From NCBI GenBank assembly GCA_900768125.1, contig CAAGBS010000011.1, forward strand, positions 9,792 to 73,791: 64,000 bases of DNA, read 5' to 3'. A program made the translations under genes and the position numbers. Under the pieces are notes generated by a model that made no database searches, was not told the DNA's origin, and saw only the letters and a program-made list of their open reading frames with translations. The DNA is from Oscillospiraceae bacterium. Its GTDB lineage: Bacteria; Bacillota; Clostridia; Oscillospirales; Ruminococcaceae. Below are positions 1-7,511 of the stretch, in pieces (position 1 is the stretch's first letter; each line of letters starts with the position of its first letter).

Positions 1-1
1 C

Positions 2-103
2 GTTTCCCATTCGTTCAGGCTGAATTTCTCCACCCCGACTGACGAGCAGATAGAAAAGGGCGTGAAGATACTCGGCGCGGCGGCTAAGGAGCTTTTGAAG
101 TAA
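2..103 (+). CDS. C-terminus of a PLP-dependent aminotransferase (partial)
   Basis: An open frame runs in from the left edge and stops at TAA 101-103, giving the last 33 residues of a protein. The visible motif FRLNFSTPTDEQIEKG followed by an alanine/leucine-rich helix is the typical end of fold-type I aminotransferases of the MocR/GntR-associated or AspC-like kind, where the Arg binds the substrate carboxylate. The catalytic part lies outside the window, so the substrate cannot be named. It lies 30 bp upstream of the Sel1 gene on the same strand. Confidence 0.6.
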   Translation, partial: VSHSFRLNFSTPTDEQIEKGVKILGAAAKELLK

Positions 104-133
104 TTCCGGTACAATAATACGGGAGGTGAGGCT

Positions 134-1450
134 ATGGTATGCGGAAAATGCGGAAAAGCGTTCGATGAGACGGCGCAGAGCATAGAGGGAAGCTGTCCCT
201 ACTGCAAAACGGTGCATACCCCCGAGGGCGACCCTATCCGCGAACTTAAAGGGATACTCCGCTACATAGCGGGGCATTTCGGGGCGAAGACGCTGCTCGA
301 CCGCCGCCGCACGGACGCGCTGATAGCCGATATCTTCCCGAAAGAGAACACTGCGCGGCGGCTGTGCTTCGTGGCGCTCTACGATGGCTGCGCGCAGAAG
401 CTGTGGGCAGTCCGGGGGAAGCCGTTCGAGGTGCGCTCCGCTGCTGCGGCGAGGTGCGTTAAGTCATTGCGGGACGAGATAGGACTGAAAGGCCGCGCCG
501 CCGCTTGTGCAGTTGAAGCGGTCGCGGAAGCCCTCGGCTGCGATATAGCATTCAGAATGGACGCGCCGCCGTCAGCCGCCGAGACCGAGAGCCACAAGAA
601 CATCACAGACAGCGCGGAGCAGTACAGCCTGGGGCGGCATTTCGACCGCATAAAGGACTACAACAAGGCGCTGTACTGGTTCGTGCAGTCCGCACAGCAG
701 GACTGCGCCGAGGCTGAGTACTACGTTGGCTTTTACCTCATGGAGGGCAGGGGCGGCACGCAGGACGTCAAGACCGCCCGGGAATGGTTCCTGAGAGCAG
801 CGGAAAACGGCGTTCCGGCGGCGCAGTACATGACGGGTTATTTCTACGCGGAGGGCATCGCCTGCGAGCTGAACGAGGGAGCCGCGTTCGAATGGTTCCT
901 GCGCTCGGCTAAGCAGGGGTACGAGGAAGCGATATACGTCATCGCGCTGTGCTATGAGACCGGCACCTTCGTTGACGAAAATCCCGGGACCGCCGCCCGA
1001 TGGCGGAAGTTCCTCCCGAATCAGCCGGAATCAACCGAGCCGCCCCCGGACGAGGAAAAGGAGCCGCCCGAGCCGCTTCCGGACGACGGCGAGGAGAACT
1101 ACCAGTCCGCACGGCGCTGCCTTGCCGAAAAGGACTTCACCGGAGCCGCGATGTTCTACCGCCACGCCGCAGAAGCGGGTCATGCAAAGGCGCAGTGCAG
1201 CTACGGAAAGTGCCTGTACCTCGGCACGGGCGTTGAAAAGAATATTTACGCGGCGTTCTCGTGGTTCTCAAAGGCTGCGGCGCAGGGGCTGGACATCGCG
1301 CAGTACAATCTGGGAGTGATGTACCTGCGCGGCACCGGCGTTGAAAAGGACCGCGCCGAAGCGAAGAAATACTTCCGCATGGCGGCTGAAAACGGACATA
1401 CCGAAGCCGCAAAGGTACTCGAAAAACTGGAAAAACAGGAACATAAATGA
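134..1450 (+). CDS. Zinc-ribbon and Sel1-repeat protein
   Basis: The 438-residue protein starts at an ATG preceded by GGGAGGTGAGG. The N-terminus has a CxxC...CxxC zinc ribbon (residues about 3-24). Two blocks of Sel1-like TPR repeats follow (roughly 160-290 and 335-430), recognisable by repeated A..W...AA..G...AQ..LG..Y..G.G patterns. They are separated by a Pro/Glu-rich linker near residue 300. Sel1 repeats are protein-protein interaction solenoids, so this is probably a scaffold. No signal peptide or membrane segment is seen, so it should be cytoplasmic. Its TGA overlaps the ATG of the next gene by 4 bp, which implies translational coupling to the zinc-ribbon protein and the kinase. The exact role is unknown; the link to a kinase pathway comes only from context. 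Confidence 0.8.
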   Translation: MVCGKCGKAFDETAQSIEGSCPYCKTVHTPEGDPIRELKGILRYIAGHFGAKTLLDRRRTDALIADIFPKENTARRLCFVALYDGCAQKLWAVRGKPFEVRSAAAARCVKSLRDEIGLKGRAAACAVEAVAEALGCDIAFRMDAPPSAAETESHKNITDSAEQYSLGRHFDRIKDYNKALYWFVQSAQQDCAEAEYYVGFYLMEGRGGTQDVKTAREWFLRAAENGVPAAQYMTGYFYAEGIACELNEGAAFEWFLRSAKQGYEEAIYVIALCYETGTFVDENPGTAARWRKFLPNQPESTEPPPDEEKEPPEPLPDDGEENYQSARRCLAEKDFTGAAMFYRHAAEAGHAKAQCSYGKCLYLGTGVEKNIYAAFSWFSKAAAQGLDIAQYNLGVMYLRGTGVEKDRAEAKKYFRMAAENGHTEAAKVLEKLEKQEHK

Positions 1451-1815
1451 CCGGAGGAAATACAGTGAAAGCAGCAGTTATCCTTACAAAATGCAAGAAC
1501 GACCACGCACTGTTCGGCATACGCACGGAGCAGCGCGAAGACGGCGACTGGTACGCGACATGGGCGTTCAAAGTCAACGAGCAGACCGCCGAGCGCGAAA
1601 AATTCGGCGACACCAAGATAAGCGGAAACATCTATATCACCACGGAATACCCCTCCTGCCCCTACTGCGGGGCAAAGGGCTTCTTCCAGTGCGCGGAGTG
1701 CGGAAAGACCACCTGCTGGAACGGCGAGACCGAGACAGTCTGCGAGTGGTGCGGGAATCAGGCTGAGACCGCCGCGGAGGAGAAGTTCGACTCCATCACC
1801 GGAGGCGGCTTCTGA
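1447..1815 (+). CDS. Small zinc-ribbon protein, TerY-C-like
   Basis: This 122-residue protein overlaps the Sel1 gene by 4 bp and the kinase gene by 1 bp. Its C-terminal half has three CxxC pairs (CPYC, CAEC, CEWC) plus an extra Cys in TTCW, the pattern of the stand-alone TerY-C metal-binding domain. Such domains accompany TerY vWA proteins, PP2C phosphatases and kinases in Ter-linked stress systems. The N-terminal half is a short beta-rich region with the motif WYATWAFKVNE. No vWA or PP2C gene is visible beside it, so this is either a reduced version or the partners lie elsewhere. Assignment rests on cysteine spacing and context. Confidence 0.65.
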   Translation: MTGGNTVKAAVILTKCKNDHALFGIRTEQREDGDWYATWAFKVNEQTAEREKFGDTKISGNIYITTEYPSCPYCGAKGFFQCAECGKTTCWNGETETVCEWCGNQAETAAEEKFDSITGGGF

Positions 1816-3092
1816 TGATGAAGGTCGGTGACAGGGTCCCGCTGGAATTAGGCGGCGAAGCGGAAATAACCCAGCTTCTCGGGCAGGGCGGACAGGGCGC
1901 TGTATACCGCGCTTCCTACCGGGGGAGAGACTACGCGCTGAAAATGTACTTCACAAAGAAGCTGAAGAATCCCGCGATGTTCCGCGAGAATCTCCAGCGG
2001 CTGTGCGAGGACGGCAGTTCTTCCCCGGCGTTCGTTATGCCGCTGATGATGACCGCCGACACCTCCGAGGGATTCGGCTTCCTGATGGAGCTTATCCCGC
2101 CGGAGTACGCACCGTTTTCGGATATCCTGAACGCCCGCGTGAAATTCTCCGGGCTGTATTCCATCGTGAACGCCGCGATAAAGATAACCTCGGCGTTCCG
2201 CGAACTTCATAATTCCGGCAGAAGCTATCAGGACCTCAACGACGGCGGATTCTTCATTCGTCCGACAGACGGCGACGTGCTCATCTGCGACTGCGACAAC
2301 ATCGCGCCCTACGGCGAGAACCTGGGCATAGCGGGAAAGCCCGGCTATATGGCACCCGAGATAGTACGCGGCGAGAAAGCGCCCGACAAGCTGACTGACC
2401 GCTATTCGCTGGCGGTGGTATTGTTCCGCCTGCTGCTTCGCGGCGACCCGCTGGAGGGCAGCAGGGTGCTGAAAAGCGTCTGCCTCACCGAGGAAGCGGA
2501 GCGCCGCCACTACGGCTATGAGCCGATGTTCGTCTACGACCCGGCTGACGACTCCAACCGCCCGGTGCGCGGAGTCCACAACAATATAATCAAGTTCTGG
2601 CGCATTATGCCGGATTATATCCGGGAAGCGTTCACAGTCTCGTTCACGGACGGACTTTTCCAGCCGGAAAAGCGTCTGATCGAGAAGCAGTGGCTCGACC
2701 TGCTGGTGCGTATGCGCGGCGATATCTGCGCCTGCACCTGCGGCGCGCAGGGGTTCATATCCGGCTCGGAGCGAGACCCTGACGGAAAGGTGGTCTGCCC
2801 CTGCGGGAATCACTATCAGCCGCCGCTGGCTCTCCATCTCTCGAAACAGAGGATACTGCTGTTCGACGGCGCGAAGCTGTTTGACGATGATGTGAACTGT
2901 ATTGGCGAGGTAGTCCGCAACAAGGTGAACCCGGGACTTTTCGGCCTGAAAAACCTCTCCGGCGAAGCGTGGAGCTTCACCCTCCCCAACGGGCAGGAAA
3001 AAACGGCGGCTCCCGGGTCGGCGGTGCCTGTGTTCAACGGTACCGAGCTTGATATCGGCGGAGTTTCCGGTGAGATAAACGGCGAAATTTAA
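1815..3092 (+). CDS. Ser/Thr protein kinase-like protein with C-terminal zinc ribbon
   Basis: The 425-residue protein has a kinase fold at residues 15-290. The glycine loop is GQGGQGAV (23-30), the ATP-binding lysine is in YALKMY (K43), and the APE motif is MAPE (179-182). The catalytic loop is atypical, YQDLNDGG at 138-145: the base Asp140 is present, but the Mg-binding Asn five residues later is Gly145. The DFG motif is DCD (159-161), as in kinases of Ter-like cassettes. A second zinc ribbon (CTCGAQ...CPCGN) follows near residue 305, then a short C-terminal beta domain. It is the third gene of an overlapping set with the Sel1 and TerY-C-like proteins. Activity may be weak or absent because of the missing Asn; a pseudokinase is possible. 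The target is unknown. Confidence 0.8.
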   Translation: MMKVGDRVPLELGGEAEITQLLGQGGQGAVYRASYRGRDYALKMYFTKKLKNPAMFRENLQRLCEDGSSSPAFVMPLMMTADTSEGFGFLMELIPPEYAPFSDILNARVKFSGLYSIVNAAIKITSAFRELHNSGRSYQDLNDGGFFIRPTDGDVLICDCDNIAPYGENLGIAGKPGYMAPEIVRGEKAPDKLTDRYSLAVVLFRLLLRGDPLEGSRVLKSVCLTEEAERRHYGYEPMFVYDPADDSNRPVRGVHNNIIKFWRIMPDYIREAFTVSFTDGLFQPEKRLIEKQWLDLLVRMRGDICACTCGAQGFISGSERDPDGKVVCPCGNHYQPPLALHLSKQRILLFDGAKLFDDDVNCIGEVVRNKVNPGLFGLKNLSGEAWSFTLPNGQEKTAAPGSAVPVFNGTELDIGGVSGEINGEI

Positions 3093-3127
3093 TGCGCGTT
3101 TATTCTTCATTTTGTGCAGAATAGCCT

Positions 3128-3156
3128 TTGACAAAACGGGAGTTTTCTGCTACAAT
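3128..3156 (+). promoter_or_regulatory. SigA-type promoter of the MATE gene
   Basis: TTGACA at 3128-3133, a 17-bp spacer and TACAAT at 3151-3156 make a near-perfect vegetative promoter. Transcription should begin around 3163, leaving a leader of about 90 nt before the MATE start. Confidence 0.8.
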
Positions 3157-3181
3157 CATAAGGTAATAAATAAAAAATCGT

Positions 3182-3231
3182 GTGGCAGTTGCGTAAATCC
3201 AGATTTGGAACGCAGCTGCCGCACTTTTTTT
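3182..3231 (+). terminator. Terminator/attenuator hairpin in the MATE leader
   Basis: GGCAGTTGCG (3184-3193) pairs with CGCAGCTGCC (3211-3220) with one G-U pair. The 17-nt loop contains a further AAAT/ATTT pairing, and seven T residues follow at 3225-3231. This is a complete intrinsic terminator lying after the promoter but before the ribosome binding site, so it must be bypassed for the transporter to be expressed. Just downstream, TGTGA (3231-3235) and TCACA (3247-3251) can pair and place the AAAGGAG ribosome binding site in a loop. Confidence 0.75.
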
Positions 3232-3255
3232 GTGAAAGGAGATAAATCACACAAT

Positions 3256-4653
3256 ATGGAAAAGGAAATGAACCAGCAGAAAAGCAAAATGGCGACAGCC
3301 CCGGTGAACCGTCTGATGCTGAGCATGGGGATACCGATGATAGTTTCGATGATGCTGCAGGCGGTCTACAACATAGTTGACAGCGCATTCGTATCGAACA
3401 TGGCGCAGGGGGGAGAGCAGGCGCTGAACGCGCTCACGCTCGCTTTCCCGGTACAGATGCTGATGGTAGCCGTATCAATAGGAACAGGCGTTGGAATGAA
3501 CGCGCTGATGTCCCGCAGCCTGGGGCAGGGCGACAGGGAGCTTGCCGGAAAAGCCGCCGGAAACGCGATGTTCCTCGCGGCGGTGATCTACGCGGTGTTC
3601 CTGCTGTTCGGGATATCCGGCACGGGCGCTTATGTCGGCTCTCAGACCAGGAACGCCGAAATAGCGCAGATGGCGGGAGATTATATCCGCATATGCTGTA
3701 CGCTGTCGTTCGGCATGATATTCTTCTCGGTGTTCGAGAAAACGCTGCAGGCTTCCGGACGGTCGCTTTTCTCGACTATAGCGCAGATAGCGGGCGCAGT
3801 CACCAACATCGTGCTCGACCCCATTATGATATATGGTCTGCTGGGAGTTCAGGAGATGGGGATAGTCGGAGCGGCGCTGGCTACGGTCATCGGGCAGGCG
3901 GTGTCCTGCGTGCTGGCTATGATATTCCACTTCCGGCTCATTAAGGAGATAGACAACGGCTGGCGTTACATAAAGCCGTCCGGCTCAGTTATCGGGAAGA
4001 TATATTCCATAGGGCTTCCTGCGATAATCGCGCAGGCGCTGATGTCGGTCATGACTTACGGTCTGAATCTGATACTCGTGCAGATGAGCGAAAACGCAGT
4101 CACCGCCTATGGACTGTACTACAAGATACAGCAGTTCATACTGTTCGCGGCTTTCGGGCTTCGCGATGCGATAACTCCCATAGTTTCGTTCGGCTACGGC
4201 ATGGGCAGCCGGGCGCGCGTAAAGCAGGGGATAAAGCACGGCATGCTGTACACGCTTATTATAATGGCGGCGGGTACGATACTGCTGGAGGTATTAGCCG
4301 AGCCGTTTGCGGCGCTTTTCGGGCTTTCAGGCGAGACGGAACAGCTCTGCGTGAGCGCTATGCGGGTCATTTCGCTCAGCTTTGTCTTTGCTGGCGCTAA
4401 CGTGGCTTTTCAGGGGATATTCCAGGCGCTGGAGTCCGGCTGGCAGTCTCTGGTGGTATCAGTTTGCAGGCAGATACTTTTTGTGCTTCCGGTCGCGTGG
4501 GGATTCTCGCTTGTGGTCAAAAACTCCGGCGGCACTGATATGATGTGGCTGGTGTGGCTCACATTCCTCATCGCGGAGGGCATTTCCGCAGTCATCGCCG
4601 TTATCTTCATGAAAGGAATATCGCGGAACAAAATAAGCACCCTCGGTAATTAA
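3256..4653 (+). CDS. MATE family multidrug/cation efflux transporter
   Basis: A 465-residue integral membrane protein with about 12 hydrophobic segments. Its N-terminus (PVNRLMLSMGIPMIVSMMLQ) and following YNIVDSAFVS match the DinF/NorM-type MATE fold, which exports drugs or metabolites in exchange for Na+ or H+. The frame stays open upstream to 3112, but the start chosen is ATG 3256 because AAAGGAG lies 15 nt before it and the frame upstream of it runs through the promoter and terminator hairpin. A second in-frame ATG at 3268 is possible. It is a single-gene unit under its own promoter with an attenuator in the leader, so expression is probably conditional. The substrate cannot be inferred from sequence. 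Confidence 0.9.
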   Translation: MEKEMNQQKSKMATAPVNRLMLSMGIPMIVSMMLQAVYNIVDSAFVSNMAQGGEQALNALTLAFPVQMLMVAVSIGTGVGMNALMSRSLGQGDRELAGKAAGNAMFLAAVIYAVFLLFGISGTGAYVGSQTRNAEIAQMAGDYIRICCTLSFGMIFFSVFEKTLQASGRSLFSTIAQIAGAVTNIVLDPIMIYGLLGVQEMGIVGAALATVIGQAVSCVLAMIFHFRLIKEIDNGWRYIKPSGSVIGKIYSIGLPAIIAQALMSVMTYGLNLILVQMSENAVTAYGLYYKIQQFILFAAFGLRDAITPIVSFGYGMGSRARVKQGIKHGMLYTLIIMAAGTILLEVLAEPFAALFGLSGETEQLCVSAMRVISLSFVFAGANVAFQGIFQALESGWQSLVVSVCRQILFVLPVAWGFSLVVKNSGGTDMMWLVWLTFLIAEGISAVIAVIFMKGISRNKISTLGN

Positions 4654-4712
4654 TCCGCCTGCCGCCGCATATAATCAATCAAAAACAATTCCGGAAAAAT
4701 GCAGACGCACAG

Positions 4713-4743
4713 TTGACAGCCGGCGATTTTGTGCATATATAAT
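4713..4743 (+). promoter_or_regulatory. Probable promoter of the SpoIID-like pair
   Basis: TTGACA at 4713-4718 is followed by TATATAAT. The -10 can be read as TATATA (17-bp spacer) or TATAAT (19-bp spacer, 4738-4743). It lies 35 bp before the ATG at 4779, which has GAGGAGG as ribosome binding site. Confidence 0.6.
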
Positions 4744-4778
4744 TATGTATCTTCCGGTTTGAATTTGAGGAGGTCTAT

Positions 4779-5891
4779 ATGGACGACATGAAGAAGCTTG
4801 TTGAGAAATACAAGCGCGAACTTATGGAATACAGTCACAAGATTTCGCCTGCCCCGGTGCCTGAAAAGCTCTCGTTCCCCGAAATGCTCCCGGAAGAACA
4901 GCCCGCGCAGGTTCCGAAGCCGGAACAGGAAAACTTCCCCGAACCTATGGAACCGGAGCAGTCACAGCCCGCTGTGGACGCAGGAGCCGCCGCTCCGGTC
5001 AAGCCGCGCATAGTCGGCTATTCGGACGACCAGCGGGCGCTAAACGACCTGGAAAAGTACTTCGCGGATATCATCAACACCGCGCCCGCGCCGGACGAGA
5101 CCGCTCAGTCTGACCGCCCGGAGGGAATGCAGACCGACGACTTCAACTCTTTGCCGCCGCAGTTCGCAGGAGACACTCCGCAGACCGATTTCACGAACTC
5201 CGGTGTTCCCATTGAGAACAATATCATCACCCGGGACAACGAGCCGGAGCAGCCGTCGCAGTTTCCGAGGGAGGGCGAGAACACCACCGCCGCCCCGGGG
5301 ACTATCGAGAACATCGGGACTCTGCCGGTCAGCGGGCAGTCTCCTGACGAGCAGCTCGGGCGGCGGACGTTCGTTGACCGGTCTGGTCCGGTAAATTCCC
5401 CAGACGATATCAGACCGCTGGCACATGAAAAAACAGGCGATTTTCCCGCTTTTCCGAAGGAGCAGGAGTATGAGAAGCTCGAAGATTTCCTTAAGGTAAA
5501 TACGTGTCAGGGCACTCTGAGATTCCGCACCTACACCGCCCGGAACGCACTGCCTGTCCCGAATGCGCGGGTAGTGATATTCAAGGTCATCGGCGGAAAG
5601 CCGCATATTTTCTACGAGCTTGTCACCGATCAGAGCGGTCAGACAGAGATAGTGCCGCTTCCCGCGCCGTCCAGAGAACTTTCCCAGCGCCCGGACAGCG
5701 GAGTGCAGCCCTATTCGCTCTATGACGCTGATATAACCGCTGTCGGATATGAGCCGGTGTATGTCCGGAATCTCCCGATATTCGAGGGGATCCTGTCCGT
5801 GCAGCGCGCGGCGATGATCCCCAGCGCCGACAGCACCGGAGAGAACATCTCTGAGGAGGAACCTGACCTGACGGAGGTGCCGAATGCCTGA
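4779..5891 (+). CDS. Proline-rich protein with C-terminal beta domain, partner of the SpoIID-like protein
   Basis: The 370-residue protein has a short N-terminal helix, then a long low-complexity Pro/Glu/Gln/Asp-rich region (about 25-225). The C-terminal domain (about 235-350) shows KLEDFLKVNTCQGTLRFRTY, then PVPNARVVIFK and a later TDQSGQTEIVPLPAP. That is the layout of a small carboxypeptidase-regulatory or Ig-like beta fold. There is no signal peptide. The gene ends inside the next one: ATG 5884 overlaps the TGA at 5889-5891, so the two are translationally coupled. The pairing suggests a shared role in the envelope or spore coat, but no function is established. The family of the C-terminal domain is inferred from pattern only. 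Confidence 0.65.
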   Translation: MDDMKKLVEKYKRELMEYSHKISPAPVPEKLSFPEMLPEEQPAQVPKPEQENFPEPMEPEQSQPAVDAGAAAPVKPRIVGYSDDQRALNDLEKYFADIINTAPAPDETAQSDRPEGMQTDDFNSLPPQFAGDTPQTDFTNSGVPIENNIITRDNEPEQPSQFPREGENTTAAPGTIENIGTLPVSGQSPDEQLGRRTFVDRSGPVNSPDDIRPLAHEKTGDFPAFPKEQEYEKLEDFLKVNTCQGTLRFRTYTARNALPVPNARVVIFKVIGGKPHIFYELVTDQSGQTEIVPLPAPSRELSQRPDSGVQPYSLYDADITAVGYEPVYVRNLPIFEGILSVQRAAMIPSADSTGENISEEEPDLTEVPNA

Positions 5892-7257
5892 TACCGCCCG
5901 ACCAGTCATTCCAGAGACGATAACCGTGCACCTGGGTACTCCGAACGAGTCCGCGCAGAACGTCACGCTGTCCTTTCCCGACTACATAAAGAATGTAGCC
6001 AGCAGCGAGATATATCCCACATGGCCGGAAGCGGCTATCCGCGCGAACATATACGCCCAGATATCGTTCGCGCTGAACCGGGTGTATACTGAATGGTACC
6101 GCAGCCGCGGGTATGATTTCGACATAACAAGCTCCACGCAGTACGACCAGGCGTTCGTTTACGGGCGGGACGTATTCAACAACATCAGCCAGATAGTCAA
6201 TGAGATATTCAACAACTATGTCGTGCGGCAGGGGAGCGTTGAGCCGCTTTTCACGCAGTTCTGCAACGGCACGACCGTGACCTGCCAGGGACTTTCGCAG
6301 TGGGGCACGGTAGATCTTGCAAACCGCGGGTACACTCCATATGAGATATTGCAGTACTACTACGGCAATGATATCAGCATAGTCCGCAACGCGGCGGTCG
6401 AGCCGTTCATAGGAAGCTATCCGGGGACGCCGTTCGGGTTCGGAAGCTCCGGCAACGAAGTGCGGACTATCCAGACGGAGCTTAACCGCATTTCCGACAA
6501 CTATCCCGCTATTCCCAAGATAGTCCCGACGAACGGATTTTACCGGGAATCCACCGCAGAGGCGGTGCGGGTGTTCCAGGGCGTTTTCGGGCTGCCGCAG
6601 ACCGGGATAGTCAATAAGGCGACATGGTATCAGATAAAGTACATCTACGTTGCGGTCAAGAATCTCGCGGAACTGACCTCTGAGGGACTGAGACCCTCAG
6701 AGGTCGCGGAGGAGTTCCCGGAGGTGCTGCAGAACGGCGATTACGGGCTGTTCGTGAGCTATCTGCAATACTTCCTGAATGTGATATCCTATTTCAATCC
6801 GGAGGTGCCGACTGTTCCGGCAAACGGTGTATTCGGCACTGAGACCGAGAATCAGGTCAAGGCGTTCCAGCGGTTCTACGGTCAGCAGCCGGACGGCATA
6901 GTTGATTTCGCGACCTGGACGCTTATCCAGAAAATCTACAACGATATCCTGAACGGGCTTCCCGAAGGCTACGCCGGGAACACCGCCGCGCTCTACCCCG
7001 GGTACGTCCTCACGCCGGGAATGAGCAACAACGACGTTCAGGCTCTGCAGACCTATCTGAATCTCATCGGCAGGACATACCGTGATATTCCGGAGATACC
7101 GGTGAGCGGCTACTACGGGCAGCAGACCGAAAACGCAGTCCGGACGTTTCAGCAGCTTTTCGGGCTGACGGTCTCCGGAGTTGTCGGCGCGCCCACCTGG
7201 GACGCTATCTCGAAGGAATACAACTATATCCGCTTTGGAACACAGAGAACAGGCTGA
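5884..7257 (+). CDS. SpoIID-like domain protein with three peptidoglycan-binding domains
   Basis: The N-terminal 170 residues resemble SpoIID/SleC-type lytic transglycosylases. IKNVASSEIYPTWPEAAIRA contains the likely catalytic Glu42, and residues near GLSQWG and GYTPYEILQYYYG match the SpoIID C-terminal signature. Three PG_binding_1 domains follow at about 172-240, 275-350 and 375-447, each ending in a variant of ..FQ..FGL...GIV...TW. SpoIID cleaves glycan strands from which stem peptides were removed, during engulfment; SleC-type relatives act on spore cortex. No signal peptide is visible, so release by mother-cell lysis or another route is possible. It is translated from a start overlapping the upstream gene. 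The sporulation role is inferred from the domain and from spoIIE elsewhere in the window. Confidence 0.75.
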   Translation: MPDTARPVIPETITVHLGTPNESAQNVTLSFPDYIKNVASSEIYPTWPEAAIRANIYAQISFALNRVYTEWYRSRGYDFDITSSTQYDQAFVYGRDVFNNISQIVNEIFNNYVVRQGSVEPLFTQFCNGTTVTCQGLSQWGTVDLANRGYTPYEILQYYYGNDISIVRNAAVEPFIGSYPGTPFGFGSSGNEVRTIQTELNRISDNYPAIPKIVPTNGFYRESTAEAVRVFQGVFGLPQTGIVNKATWYQIKYIYVAVKNLAELTSEGLRPSEVAEEFPEVLQNGDYGLFVSYLQYFLNVISYFNPEVPTVPANGVFGTETENQVKAFQRFYGQQPDGIVDFATWTLIQKIYNDILNGLPEGYAGNTAALYPGYVLTPGMSNNDVQALQTYLNLIGRTYRDIPEIPVSGYYGQQTENAVRTFQQLFGLTVSGVVGAPTWDAISKEYNYIRFGTQRTG

Positions 7258-7455
7258 ATAAAACTACGGCGCCGTGGGTTAAAGCCGCTTTTTCCTGGGT
7301 TCGGCATGATTTCATGCGGTTTTGATCTTCATAAGTTCCATCTGAAAAAAACGGCACTCAGTCCTGCCGCCTGATCCACAATTTGTTACATTTTGTGCGT
7401 GGCATTTTCCTGTCGGATTGTTCGTTGAGTTATTTTACATCTCTTTTTCGATATA

Positions 7456-7500
7456 CAAAAAGACCGCCGGACTGAACAGCCCGGCGGTCGCAGTATTTTT
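7456..7500 (-). terminator. Terminator of the UPF0210/ACT operon
   Basis: GACCGCCGG (7462-7470) and CCGGCGGTC (7481-7489) form a 9-bp stem. On the minus strand it is followed by TTTTTGTAT, ending the operon at 7512. On the plus strand the following T-run is imperfect, so it may also stop transcription from the SpoIID-like gene. The rest of 7258-7455 shows only two weak short hairpins. Confidence 0.75.
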
Positions 7501-7511
7501 AGAGGTGACCA

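Noticed and set aside
1848..3134. 428-codon minus-strand frame opposite the kinase
   Set aside because: Shadow frame; the plus-strand kinase motifs are clear.
3180..3245. Possible 21-codon leader peptide starting GTG in the MATE leader
   Set aside because: No ribosome binding site, and it runs through the hairpin arms without telling codons.
3112..3255. MATE frame open upstream to an ATG at 3112
   Set aside because: It crosses the promoter and terminator hairpin; ATG 3256 has the ribosome binding site and matches the family N-terminus.
7250..7300. CTGAATAAA at the end of the SpoIID-like gene as another palindromic element end
   Set aside because: No matching inverted partner nearby; chance match at the stop codon.
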